Assembly (NCBI GenBank): GCA_029219245.1
Contig: JAQXTA010000059.1
Location: forward strand, 1 to 32,947
DNA from: Lachnospiraceae bacterium
GTDB lineage: Bacteria; Bacillota; Clostridia; Lachnospirales; Lachnospiraceae
DNA length: 32,947 bases
Direction of reading: 5' to 3'
The translations under genes and the position numbers were made by a program. The notes below the pieces were generated by a model that saw only the letters and a list, made by a program, of their open reading frames with translations, ran no database searches and was not told the DNA's origin. Shown here in pieces: positions 1 through 7,539 of this stretch. How positions within the stretch are numbered: position 1 is the first letter of the stretch; every line of letters starts with the position of its first letter.

Positions 1-80
1 TCATCCGAAGAACCACATCCCGTAATGGCTGTAGCGGTTATTGTCAACACTAACATCATGGATACTAATTTGCTTTTCAT
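1..80 (-). CDS. Lipoprotein, N-terminal fragment (runs off the left edge)
   Basis: The minus strand starts at ATG (78-80) and encodes MKSKLVSMMLVLTITATAITGCGSSD before leaving the window. This is a typical lipoprotein signal: a Lys near the start, a hydrophobic core and a lipobox ITGC, so the mature protein should be attached to the membrane outer face through the Cys. AAAGGAG lies 8 bases upstream (89-95). Many such proteins are solute-binding subunits of ABC transporters, but nothing in the visible 26 codons tells the substrate. It diverges from queT. Confidence 0.75.
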   Translation of the reverse strand, partial: MKSKLVSMMLVLTITATAITGCGSSD

Positions 81-124
81 CTGTAAATCTCCTTTAAATT
101 CATTGTTTTTTTGCCAGCGATTTT

Positions 125-133
125 ATTATAGCA
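125..133 (-). promoter_or_regulatory. Extended -10 promoter for the lipoprotein gene
   Basis: On the minus strand TGC is followed by TATAAT, an extended -10 element 45 bases before the ATG. No good -35 box is seen at the usual distance, which fits an extended -10 or an activator-dependent promoter. Confidence 0.45.
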
Positions 134-171
134 TAGTTATAGTTATCTTCACCATTACATTTTTTCGACAG

Positions 172-202
172 ATAACCTGTTTTTTGGTATGAATAACCTG
201 TT
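172..202. repeat. Direct repeat ATAACCTGTT with 21-bp period
   Basis: ATAACCTGTT occurs at 172-181 and again, identically, at 193-202. The 21-bp period is two helical turns, the layout expected of a regulator binding one DNA face. It lies between the two divergent promoters (lipoprotein and queT). Confidence 0.5.
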
Positions 203-230
203 CTGCAATTCACGTTTGTTTATTTGTTTC

Positions 231-258
231 TTGACATTCCTTTCATTTTCAGTATAAT
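231..258 (+). promoter_or_regulatory. Sigma-A promoter of queT
   Basis: TTGACA at 231-236 and TATAAT at 253-258 are both perfect consensus boxes separated by 16 bp. Transcription should begin near 265, giving a leader of about 84 nt before queT. Confidence 0.8.
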
Positions 259-280
259 AAACCTTTGGAAATTCTTACAC

Positions 281-345
281 CGGTCAGTTCGAGACCTTCC
301 TGACCGCATCGCAGCTTGCGAGGAAAAAAATAAAACTACAGGAGA
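281..345 (+). promoter_or_regulatory. Structured leader of queT, candidate preQ1 riboswitch
   Basis: The leader holds a 7-bp hairpin (281-287 with 300-306; CGGTCAG/CTGACCG), a second short hairpin (CGCA/TGCG, 310-313 with 317-320), then an A-rich tail (AGGAAAAAAA, TAAAACTACAGGAG) running into the ribosome binding site. queT genes are commonly controlled by preQ1 riboswitches, and hairpin plus A-rich tail over the Shine-Dalgarno is how those pseudoknots are built. A CCT (295-297)/AGG (321-323) loop-tail pairing is possible but short. I could not align it confidently to class I, II or III. Confidence 0.4.
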
Positions 346-348
346 AAA

Positions 349-876
349 ATGAATATGAAAAAGAAAGAAATTGTATTTCTAACCCAGGCGGCTATGATTG
401 CCGCTATCTACGTTGTGCTCACTTTTATCGCCAACGCCTTTGGACTGGCTAACTATGCCATTCAGGTCCGTTTCTCAGAGGCACTTACTATTCTGCCTTA
501 TTTTACACCTGCTGCCATACCGGGCTTGTTTATTGGTTGTCTGCTTAGTAACATTTTGACCGGTTGTGCACTTCCCGATATTATTTTCGGTAGCCTTGCC
601 ACTCTAATCGGTGCACTTGGTACTTACGCACTCCGGAAGTGGAAATGGCTCGCTCCGGTTACACCGATTTTAGCAAATGCTTTGATTGTTCCGTTGGTAC
701 TTATTTACGGCTACGGCTTCATCATAGAAGGTATTTCGGTTGCAGCCTGCTATGGTTACTATTTTCTAACGGTAGGTGCCGGAGAGATTATTTCCTGCGG
801 TATTCTTGGAATGATTCTGTTATTTGCCTTGGAAAAATACCGCACCAGACTTTTTCCGCCTGATAGTAAGCAGTAA
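349..876 (+). CDS. queT: QueT-family queuosine precursor transporter (S component)
   Basis: A 175-residue integral membrane protein of the QueT family. These are substrate-capture subunits of energy-coupling factor (ECF) transporters thought to import queuosine precursors such as preQ1/preQ0. About five to six hydrophobic segments are visible, with family-like stretches VRFSEALTILPYF (near 40-55) and PGLFIGCLLSNIL (58-70), and a charged C-terminus. Length fits the family. The gene is alone on the plus strand, has a consensus promoter and a structured leader, and ends at a strong terminator, so it forms a single-gene unit. GGAG sits 4 bases before this ATG and 10 before a second ATG at 355, so either start is possible. 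Substrate is inferred from family only. Confidence 0.85.
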   Translation: MNMKKKEIVFLTQAAMIAAIYVVLTFIANAFGLANYAIQVRFSEALTILPYFTPAAIPGLFIGCLLSNILTGCALPDIIFGSLATLIGALGTYALRKWKWLAPVTPILANALIVPLVLIYGYGFIIEGISVAACYGYYFLTVGAGEIISCGILGMILLFALEKYRTRLFPPDSKQ

Positions 877-924
877 TGTAATGATCAATAATTCTCATTT
901 TTCATAATAAAACAACCTAAAAGC

Positions 925-963
925 AAGCGGTCACACTGTTTCACACAATGTGACCGCTTTTTT
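925..963 (+). terminator. Rho-independent terminator after queT
   Basis: An 11-bp perfect stem (925-935 with 949-959, AAGCGGTCACA/TGTGACCGCTT) is followed by an uninterrupted T run to 963. The minus-strand side has only a broken T run, so it may weakly serve the convergent XRE gene as well. Confidence 0.9.
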
Positions 964-972
964 CAATCTTTT

Positions 973-1752
973 CTATTTTCTTCTTCCTTTAAAGAAATCA
1001 GTCATGGCATAATAAAGTGGAATAGTTATAAACAACACCCAGGTAGGATGCCAAATAAATTTCACCAGACCAACATATAAGAAAACCAGTACCACCAACA
1101 CCGGGTAAGCAAATTTCTCCGGTTTCCGTTTCCTGACCGCCTCAATGGCACTTCCGATAATAGGTACCAGGAAGAAAATCAACCAGCCCGGATGCCACAG
1201 ATTAAAGCAGCAGCCAATCGTAATATAGACAACAATAGCAAGAAGTCCTAATGGAAATTCCGCCTGATGATGTTTATATATATGGTCTTTCATATCCTCG
1301 CCATTTACATAGACACCGTTTTTATCAATATGTACTTCATCTTTTTCGTCCACTACATGGATACCGTCCCATCCCACATGCACTTCTCCATCTTTATCCT
1401 TGACATGAACACCTTGAAAGCCTACATGCACATATTCATCTTCTTCCGGTTTTGACTCTTTCCGGCTTTCATCCATTTCTTCTGTGGTATAATCTGGCTC
1501 CTCATGAGATTGCGTTTCTTCCTCATAGGCAGATGCCGGAAGCACCTCTTCCTCTGTTTTGAGCAAATCATCCAAAGACACTCCGTAAAGCTTGGCAAGT
1601 AAAATCAGATTATCAGTATCCGGTGAAGCCTCTGCACGTTCCCATTTACTAACAGCCTGTCGGCTGATTCCAAGTTTCTCTGCCAAAGCCTCCTGTGAAA
1701 GATTATTCGCCTTGCGCAGTTCCACTAATCTGTTTGCAATTTCAATATTCAT
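973..1752 (-). CDS. XRE-type regulator with tandem VHV repeats and a membrane domain
   Basis: 259 residues. Residues 5-62 are a Cro/CI-type helix-turn-helix (LSQEALAEKLGISRQAVSKW), so the N-terminus should bind DNA. An acidic linker (68-106) follows. Residues 108-155 are three consecutive 16-residue units (VHVGFQGVHV..., VHVGWDGIHV..., VHIDKNGVYV...), a beta-strand-like repeat. The C-terminal third (167-252) has four hydrophobic segments in which LWHPGWLIFFLVP and IWHPTWVLFITIP look like an internal duplication. The protein is therefore a membrane-anchored transcription regulator of unknown signal. GAGGAGGG stands before the ATG. It is a single gene with no obvious target beside it; autoregulation is possible but not shown. 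Confidence 0.8.
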   Translation of the reverse strand: MNIEIANRLVELRKANNLSQEALAEKLGISRQAVSKWERAEASPDTDNLILLAKLYGVSLDDLLKTEEEVLPASAYEEETQSHEEPDYTTEEMDESRKESKPEEDEYVHVGFQGVHVKDKDGEVHVGWDGIHVVDEKDEVHIDKNGVYVNGEDMKDHIYKHHQAEFPLGLLAIVVYITIGCCFNLWHPGWLIFFLVPIIGSAIEAVRKRKPEKFAYPVLVVLVFLYVGLVKFIWHPTWVLFITIPLYYAMTDFFKGRRK

Positions 1753-1850
1753 TTACAATTCCCTCCTCGCGTTAAATTTGTTTTATCATATAAGAAACCA
1801 TTCCGGTTGCGCTATCAATTCTGGTTTTCATCGCTGCAACTATTGGTTGC

Positions 1851-1872
1851 AAATGCCTTGTTTCGGGCATTT
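1851..1872 (-). terminator. Weak terminator-like hairpin after the yczE-like gene
   Basis: AAATGCC (1851-1857) pairs with GGCATTT (1866-1872). On the minus strand only TTT follows, and a second small inverted repeat (GCAAC/GTTGC) lies next to it. It is in the right place to end the glycosylase/YczE transcript but is weak. Confidence 0.35.
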
Positions 1873-1887
1873 TCCTATAAAACATTA

Positions 1888-2538
1888 CTATATAATATTT
1901 TCATCCCCTTTAAACAACTTACGAGTAAAATGAATATTAAAGAAGTCGATTACCGGACCAAACCCAAATGCCGATATCAAGGTACCAAGTCCAACGATTC
2001 CTCCGGTCAGGAAGCAAACGATAACACAGATAGCATCCGTGCAAATACGATGCCAGAAATAGGAAATCTTTGGTATTCTTTTGGCCATAATCAAAGAAAG
2101 ACTGTCATAGGGTGATGCTCCTACATTCGGCGTCTGATACAGCGATACACCCAGTCCGGTTACAATCGTTCCAATCAATACGGTAATCAGCTGTACCATC
2201 AAATTTTCCGGTGTTGTAAAAATCCGGCAGAACAGATTGTAAAAAAAGGTAATCATATATCCTACAAACAACGCATTTATAATCGTACCGGCTCCAATAA
2301 ACTCTCTGCCAAAAACAATTTCCAAAGTAAAAACCGCAATGTTGGCTAAAATCAGGAAATTGGCAAAGGGTATTCCTGCCACATCAGAAAGTGCCATTAC
2401 CATTCCACTGTAAGGATCGTTCCCCAATCCCGCAAATTTAAAAAGGCTGACTCCCATTGAAAGAAAAATATTCCCAATTATCATTACAACAAAACGTTTC
2501 CAGCCGATTTTCTTAAAATAGTTGATTATTCTATCCAT
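1888..2538 (-). CDS. YczE/YyaS/YitT-type integral membrane protein
   Basis: 216 residues from the chosen start. The protein has about five to six membrane segments and matches the YczE-like family (COG2364 type) by stretches such as GVSLFKFAGLGNDPYSGMV and GVSLYQTPNVGASPYDSLSL. These two stretches resemble each other, pointing to an internal duplication. Molecular function of this family is not established. The start at 2538 (MDRIINYF) is preferred because AAGGA lies 10 bases upstream; an in-frame ATG at 2565 lacks a ribosome binding site and is only 12 bases after the preceding stop. It follows the DNA glycosylase gene in the same transcript, with no functional link visible. Confidence 0.75.
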   Translation of the reverse strand: MDRIINYFKKIGWKRFVVMIIGNIFLSMGVSLFKFAGLGNDPYSGMVMALSDVAGIPFANFLILANIAVFTLEIVFGREFIGAGTIINALFVGYMITFFYNLFCRIFTTPENLMVQLITVLIGTIVTGLGVSLYQTPNVGASPYDSLSLIMAKRIPKISYFWHRICTDAICVIVCFLTGGIVGLGTLISAFGFGPVIDFFNIHFTRKLFKGDENII

Positions 2539-2577
2539 ATTTCCGTTTTCCTTCCATATCCCCATTGTTACTCAAAA

Positions 2578-3057
2578 CTATAATACTATCTTATCTCTCC
2601 ATGCCTCGATCAGTCGATCCAATGACCATGCTGCATTTGCCGGACTGGTAGACGGGAGCATAATATCCTCCCATCCGATTTGTTGCTGCATATATTTTTG
2701 ATAATATTTATGTGCCGTACCACCATTCGTATAAATTCTGGAAATATCTGTTTTCTCCAAAAGTCCCACAATATCATTCGGCACAACATTTTTAATGCTG
2801 CTGTCACTGGAACCTGAAATTTCACAACTGGCAATAACATCCCACATGGCAGCATGATGTGATAATATCATTCTCTTTTTGGCTTCTATCGTATCCGGTA
2901 CCTCACAGCCGAATATGGCTGCCATTACTTTCCAGTAACGATTCTGCGGATGATGGTAAAAGAACTGTCCTTCCCTGGACTTTACACTTGGAAAAGAACC
3001 TAAAATTAATATTTTTGATTTCTCATCGTATAAAGGTGGTATATTATGGTACTCCAT
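2578..3057 (-). CDS. DNA-deoxyinosine/uracil glycosylase of the UDG superfamily (Mug/HDG-like)
   Basis: 159 residues with a UDG-superfamily fold signature. The N-terminal motif KILILGSFPSVKS (15-27) corresponds to the substrate-binding motif I, and LPSTSPANA (134-142) to the C-terminal motif that in related enzymes reads H/S-PSP/S. The pattern GSFPS plus HHPQNRYWKVM fits the family 6 hypoxanthine-DNA glycosylases or short Mug-like enzymes, which remove deaminated bases as a first step of base-excision repair. AAGGAAT precedes the ATG at good spacing. It is first in a two-gene unit with the YczE-like gene. Exact base preference cannot be read from the sequence. Confidence 0.75.
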   Translation of the reverse strand: MEYHNIPPLYDEKSKILILGSFPSVKSREGQFFYHHPQNRYWKVMAAIFGCEVPDTIEAKKRMILSHHAAMWDVIASCEISGSSDSSIKNVVPNDIVGLLEKTDISRIYTNGGTAHKYYQKYMQQQIGWEDIMLPSTSPANAAWSLDRLIEAWRDKIVL

Positions 3058-3107
3058 TATTTTATTCCTTTTTACTTACTTTATTCAACTTCTCTACCAT
3101 CATAATC

Positions 3108-3135
3108 ATTATAACGACAAACAGCAAGAGGTAAA
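3108..3135 (-). promoter_or_regulatory. Possible promoter of the glycosylase/YczE unit
   Basis: Minus strand TATAAT (3108-3113) with TTTACC (3130-3135) 16 bp upstream. The -35 matches consensus at four of six positions. No terminator hairpin is visible for the ROK gene between 3136 and 3193. Confidence 0.4.
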
Positions 3136-3193
3136 ATGGATGTCATCAAAAATCTCACTTTATTCTGTCTCTTCTATGTCTTCCATTACTTTT

Positions 3194-4171
3194 CTATAAT
3201 ATTTCGCGTAAAGCAAGTTGAACCATGCCTGTTTCAAAATCTTCATTAAGTCCTTTTTTGATTTCTATTTCCGGAATCAGTAATTTTTCAATCGGTTTCG
3301 TACATGCCTGCTGTAGTTTAGAAAGTAATTCTTTTCCCATTATCTCACTGTACAGCACAATTCTGTCCGGATTATACAGGCAGAACAATGCTTTCATAGC
3401 CTGCACAAGAAATTCTTCTACCGCTTTTTTCTCATAGGAAAAATGCCGCCAGTCAATTTCAGGCGGAAGCAAAGCTATTTCACCAACCATTCCATTTCTG
3501 CCTCTTTGTACCTTTCCATCAATACAGATGCCGGCTCCCGGTGGATATTTTCTCGGCATATAGATACCTGCCGTACATCCCGTTTGATTCTTTTCCCCTG
3601 AAACCGCATAACCAAAAACAGCGGCATTGATATCGTTCTCAATCAGAACTTCTTTGCCGAATTTTCCCTGCAAATATGCTCCCAGATCCGTTTCCACGAG
3701 CTTTGGATAATCACTTGCCAGAATAAACCCTTCCCGCGCTACTGCCGGCAGTCCCAAAGCGATGATGCAAATAGCAGGATATTTCTCTATCATAGCTTCT
3801 ATCATGGTATCGTAACTTTTCTGGGTTACCTCATGCATACTCTTTTCCCGCTTTTCCATACAGTTGCCGTACAAGTCACATACCTGGTAAACAGCCGTAT
3901 CCATTTTGTTTTTCTCATACATGTAGATAACCAATGCCAGGCGGGCACGTTCATAATACCGATAACTTACAGCAGGTCTTCCAAGCTTCGGCTGTATGGT
4001 TTCTCCCTCCAGCGCTTCTCCCTCTTCAAGAAGTGTTTTCATCAGGGACTGTATCGTCACTACGCTCAGTCCCGTTTTTTCTGCCAACTGCGATTTGGTT
4101 GCCTCTTTTTCTTTTCGCAGTACATCCCTTAACAATTTAAGGTTTTCATCTTTTATCAGATTTCCTGACAT
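3194..4171 (-). CDS. ROK-family transcriptional regulator with winged helix
   Basis: 325 residues. Residues 8-70 form a winged helix-turn-helix (TKSQLAEKTGLSVVTIQSLMKTLLEEG), followed by a ROK (repressor, ORF, kinase) domain. ALGLPAVAREG, ENDINAAVFGYA and GAGICIDGKVQRGRNGMVGEI follow the usual ROK order. The Cys cluster that binds zinc in many ROK proteins after GEIGH is absent here (GEIALLPPEIDWRH), as is the kinase-type ATP loop in full, so it is more likely a sugar-sensing repressor than a sugar kinase. GGAGAGG precedes the ATG and overlaps the end of the HAD gene 5 bases upstream, so the two are co-translated. A perfect palindrome ahead of the operon is the probable operator. Confidence 0.8.
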   Translation of the reverse strand: MSGNLIKDENLKLLRDVLRKEKEATKSQLAEKTGLSVVTIQSLMKTLLEEGEALEGETIQPKLGRPAVSYRYYERARLALVIYMYEKNKMDTAVYQVCDLYGNCMEKREKSMHEVTQKSYDTMIEAMIEKYPAICIIALGLPAVAREGFILASDYPKLVETDLGAYLQGKFGKEVLIENDINAAVFGYAVSGEKNQTGCTAGIYMPRKYPPGAGICIDGKVQRGRNGMVGEIALLPPEIDWRHFSYEKKAVEEFLVQAMKALFCLYNPDRIVLYSEIMGKELLSKLQQACTKPIEKLLIPEIEIKKGLNEDFETGMVQLALREIL

Positions 4172-4176
4172 ACTCT

Positions 4177-4833
4177 TTACCTCTCCTCTTGGAAGTACTG
4201 CATAACCTGCAGCAAATCATCAAAAACCGCTATGCTTTTTTCTCGCATTTCTTCCGTTGCAGGAAGCACATCCGGCACCATAAGCGGTCGCATTCCGGCA
4301 CTGAAGGCTGCCCGGATTCCATTATAAGAATCTTCAATGGCATATGCATTACAAGGTGCAATATTCATTTTCTCGCATGTCATCAAATAAATATCCGGTT
4401 CCGGTTTACTTCTTTTAAGCTGGTCGCCTCCCATCACTACCTGAAAATATTCATACAACCCTGCCTCCTTCAGTTCCTCTTCCACAACCGCCAGTCTGGT
4501 AGAGGATGCAAGACCTATGGCAGTTCCTTTTCCTTTCAAATATTGCAAAAGCTCTCTTACACCCTTTTTGACAGGTAATCCATTTTTTGCTACAAACTGG
4601 CGGAACAGTGCCGACGCCTCTTTACTGAATCCATCATAATCAAAGGTATCCCCATAATGTCCAAATACAATTTCTTTTGTTTTGGTTTTATTCGTTCCGA
4701 TGCATTCCTTAAACACATCACCAATTCCTTCTATATCGTATTTCTCACCAATTTTTTTCCAACATTCCAGTACCAGCTTCTCACTGTCAAAAATAACTCC
4801 ATCCATATCAAAAATTACCACTTCTGCTTTCAT
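4177..4833 (-). CDS. HAD-family hydrolase, beta-phosphoglucomutase/phosphatase type
   Basis: 218 residues. Motif I is IFDMDGVIFDSE (7-18) with the nucleophile and acid/base aspartates, motif II is LASSTRL, the lysine lies in LKRSKPEPDIYL, and motif IV is AIEDSYNGIRAA. This is the pattern of subfamily I HAD enzymes with a helical cap, such as beta-phosphoglucomutases and sugar-phosphate phosphatases. The start at 4833 was chosen because GGGAGG lies 6 bases upstream; the ATG six codons earlier has no ribosome binding site. It is the first gene of a two-gene operon with a ROK regulator, which suggests a sugar-phosphate substrate. The substrate itself is not determinable. Confidence 0.85.
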   Translation of the reverse strand: MKAEVVIFDMDGVIFDSEKLVLECWKKIGEKYDIEGIGDVFKECIGTNKTKTKEIVFGHYGDTFDYDGFSKEASALFRQFVAKNGLPVKKGVRELLQYLKGKGTAIGLASSTRLAVVEEELKEAGLYEYFQVVMGGDQLKRSKPEPDIYLMTCEKMNIAPCNAYAIEDSYNGIRAAFSAGMRPLMVPDVLPATEEMREKSIAVFDDLLQVMQYFQEER

Positions 4834-4870
4834 TGCTTTCCTCCCTTCCATTCCACCTTATTCTCCCTTC

Positions 4871-4906
4871 TTATTAAATGCACTTATTAAAGTAGCTTTA
4901 ATAAGT
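4871..4906. promoter_or_regulatory. Palindromic operator ahead of the HAD-ROK operon
   Basis: ACTTATTAAAG (4882-4892) and CTTTAATAAGT (4896-4906) are perfect 11-bp inverted arms with a 3-bp spacer. A further copy of TTATTAAA lies at 4871-4878. The site is 49 bases upstream of the chosen HAD start and just after the preceding terminator. A/T-rich palindromes with TTAA cores are usual for ROK repressors, so autoregulation by the adjacent ROK protein is likely. Confidence 0.7.
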
Positions 4907-4924
4907 TTTTGTTTATTTTTACAT

Positions 4925-4956
4925 AAAAAAACCTGTCTGTCAATAGGACAGGCAGG
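4925..4956 (-). terminator. Terminator after the large secreted protein gene
   Basis: On the minus strand a 10-bp stem with one mismatch (CCTGCCTGTC/GACAGACAGG, loop of 5) is followed by seven T. It lies 10 bases beyond the stop codon of the upstream gene. Confidence 0.9.
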
Positions 4957-4966
4957 CTTTTCCGAC

Positions 4967-7510
4967 TTAATTCTCTTCTTTCCTGATATATGTTATAAAA
5001 CTATTGCCGTTCTCTTCCAACCATTGTGTAGAATCATTCATACCTTTCTTATAAATCGTTCCGGTAATGGGATCCATAATAACAATATTTAATTCATTAA
5101 AGCCAACAATCAGAACCGCATTTCCATCCTCTAACATGGCAAGCACCGGAATATCCATATTCACATAGTATAAAACGGCATCCAGTCTGCAGCCCTCCAG
5201 ATCCAGAACCTGTGCATTTTTTATGCTGTCTTCCAGAATAGAATGTATGGTTTTGCCCTGATCCAACAAATACTTCGTATGCCTGGCTGCCCCCTCCAGT
5301 TCCAGAATCGTATCCAGGCAGACCGATAAACTGTCCGTCTGTTCCGTTACCTGTTCTCCTTCTATCGCCATAATCTGGTTTTTGCTGCTACGGGTACTTT
5401 TCTTCCAGACATAATCGCCGTTATCGTTTACGACCACTCCGGCAATTTCATAAGCATGATCTACTGCTTTTGCCGCTTGTGTGTATACGCCTTCGATTCC
5501 GCTCCTGCCATAAACATAAAATCGTTCTTCCGTAATTTCACTATCCTGCATGGCAATCTCGCGGCTCCCCTCAAACAATACCTCTTTTGGTGTCAATATT
5601 TTCAGTGCTTTGGTATCAATTTCTTCCTTTACAGCAATTTCCACAATCGTTTCATATTTATCGACCGCAACCGCCTCTACCTTATTATGACCCTCCTGCG
5701 TTTTCTCCGTACTCATAATCTGGTCATCTTTAACCGGAAGATAACATCCGTCATCCTCATTCCATTCCACTCTGGAAAGTGTAATCTGATTTTCCGTAAT
5801 AACACCGCCTGTCACATAAATGTCATCTTCGTGATAGGTCTTCAGCAAATCCCCATTTTCACTCTGTATTTTCAGGCAGTACATCGGAAATGTCGTTATC
5901 CCGCCGGTTTCATAGACAACATCCTGCTTTTTGGCAAGCCCATAAATCAAGTCTTCTTCCATAAAACCTAGTAAAGAAATATACTCTCCGGCACCCGCAG
6001 TTATTTCCGTCTCCGTTTCCGTCCCAAGATTTAACAACTTCAGGGCTGTACAGCTATATTTATCATTTCCCTCCTGCCATACTAACATTTTATTTGACTC
6101 AGAAACCGTAAATTCTTCTTCGGTCAGTCCGGAAACAATGATGGAATACTCTCTGTCCACAAGATTAATTGCATAGACACTTCCTTCTAACATCAGATAA
6201 CATATGCCGGATTTATTGATGTATGCCAACTCCTCAATATCACTCTTCAACATCTGGTAAGAGCGATTATACGGAATATATACATGTTCTTCAACGGTAT
6301 TGGCAGTGCTGCTGTAGGAATACACCGAAACTCCCACTTCACCCTCATGTCTGCCTCGATTCATATAGCCATATACGAGAAATTCTACATTGCCAGCTTC
6401 GTCAACATTTAATATTTTTATCTCATGCCGGTCATAACGATTTCTGGCATCTGCAATATCTTCTTCATCATAGAAGGAAAACAACCTTGCCAGCTTTTTA
6501 TCAGTCACATTATAGCTGTACAATTTATCGGAAACAACAAAGGCAACTACATTACCACCGTCGCTTTCCAACATTTCCACCTGTTTATCTACAATGCCAA
6601 GTATAATTTTGTCATTAGCAGTAACCCCAGCCTTCTCATCAAAAATCTGTGTCATTTCTCTTTCAAAATCCAACAGATACATTCGATCCGGTGTATAACG
6701 GACTCGATAATATTCTTTGACCTGATATTGTGTTGTTTCTTTGCCGTCTCTTACCCGCACCAGATACTCCAGTTGGAAAGAACCGGTCTGTTCTTCCAGC
6801 TCCTTAATGTCTACAACCGGTTCCGTCATACGCTCCGGCACTAAGTCCCCCCAGGTTACCTGCTGAAAACTACTGTGAATATTTACTTTATGAAAAGTTG
6901 TATTATCTCCTTCTGCGTTAGACTCCAGATATTTCGTTAAATCTGCCGCTGCTTCCCTGTCAAAAGTCCTGTTATGGAAATCCAATACATATGCAAGCTT
7001 CTCCCGGATATGCATCTTTTCAGACTGAACAATCCTGGTATAATAGCGGATGGTTTCGCCATCCGACATTGTAAGCAGAATCACCAGCATATATTCCTTT
7101 TGTGTATCAATCAGATCTTTTAAGGTAATATTACAGATAATCCGGTTTTCTTCCTGTTCATAATTTTCAATTTGAGTGCTTTCTACCAGTCTTTCCCCGT
7201 TGATGCTTCTGACTTCAAATGCCAGTGAACGGATTTCATTTCCATAGGTATCTATGACAAAGGCTGCCTTTCTGTCTTCTTCAATTGGCAGTATCGTATC
7301 CCGAAGACAACTGGTATCCATCGTCTTATCATATCCATACAGAGAATTTACTGCATAATCCTCTATCTGCATCGTAACAACCGGGAAAGAGGCCTCCCTC
7401 ATTTCCGTAGTCATATCTGTATTGCCCTTGTTCATAACAGTACTTGCTATAAAAAGCACTGCCACGAATACTACAAACAGATAAATACTTTTAATGATAT
7501 TTTTTTTCAT
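4967..7510 (-). CDS. Large membrane-anchored extracellular protein with propeller-like repeats and a C39-like tail
   Basis: 847 residues, not a family I can name. Residues 6-27 form an uncleaved signal anchor, so the rest should lie outside the cell. The middle (about 300-700) has repeated beta-rich stretches such as DKLYSYNVTDKKLARLF and GSVYAINLVDREYSIIV, resembling blades of a beta-propeller. The last 120 residues resemble a papain-like C39 domain: a Cys at 731 (SVCLDTIL), GNAVLIVGF (796-804) where active enzymes have GHAV, and an Asp at 813 (IMDPITG). The expected catalytic His is therefore Asn 797, so the domain is probably inactive and used for binding. It lies 29 bases after a methyltransferase gene and ends at a strong terminator. 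Confidence 0.7.
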   Translation of the reverse strand: MKKNIIKSIYLFVVFVAVLFIASTVMNKGNTDMTTEMREASFPVVTMQIEDYAVNSLYGYDKTMDTSCLRDTILPIEEDRKAAFVIDTYGNEIRSLAFEVRSINGERLVESTQIENYEQEENRIICNITLKDLIDTQKEYMLVILLTMSDGETIRYYTRIVQSEKMHIREKLAYVLDFHNRTFDREAAADLTKYLESNAEGDNTTFHKVNIHSSFQQVTWGDLVPERMTEPVVDIKELEEQTGSFQLEYLVRVRDGKETTQYQVKEYYRVRYTPDRMYLLDFEREMTQIFDEKAGVTANDKIILGIVDKQVEMLESDGGNVVAFVVSDKLYSYNVTDKKLARLFSFYDEEDIADARNRYDRHEIKILNVDEAGNVEFLVYGYMNRGRHEGEVGVSVYSYSSTANTVEEHVYIPYNRSYQMLKSDIEELAYINKSGICYLMLEGSVYAINLVDREYSIIVSGLTEEEFTVSESNKMLVWQEGNDKYSCTALKLLNLGTETETEITAGAGEYISLLGFMEEDLIYGLAKKQDVVYETGGITTFPMYCLKIQSENGDLLKTYHEDDIYVTGGVITENQITLSRVEWNEDDGCYLPVKDDQIMSTEKTQEGHNKVEAVAVDKYETIVEIAVKEEIDTKALKILTPKEVLFEGSREIAMQDSEITEERFYVYGRSGIEGVYTQAAKAVDHAYEIAGVVVNDNGDYVWKKSTRSSKNQIMAIEGEQVTEQTDSLSVCLDTILELEGAARHTKYLLDQGKTIHSILEDSIKNAQVLDLEGCRLDAVLYYVNMDIPVLAMLEDGNAVLIVGFNELNIVIMDPITGTIYKKGMNDSTQWLEENGNSFITYIRKEEN

Positions 7511-7539
7511 ATATTTCTAATTCCTTCTATTGCTATTCC

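Noticed and set aside
1267..1455. Plus-strand ORFs opposite the XRE, atp, tsaC and other genes
   Set aside because: They are shadows of well-supported minus-strand genes, with no ribosome binding site or recognisable product.
4967..7510. Active C39 bacteriocin-processing peptidase
   Set aside because: The catalytic His position is Asn, there is no ABC transporter part, and no double-glycine leader peptide gene lies nearby.
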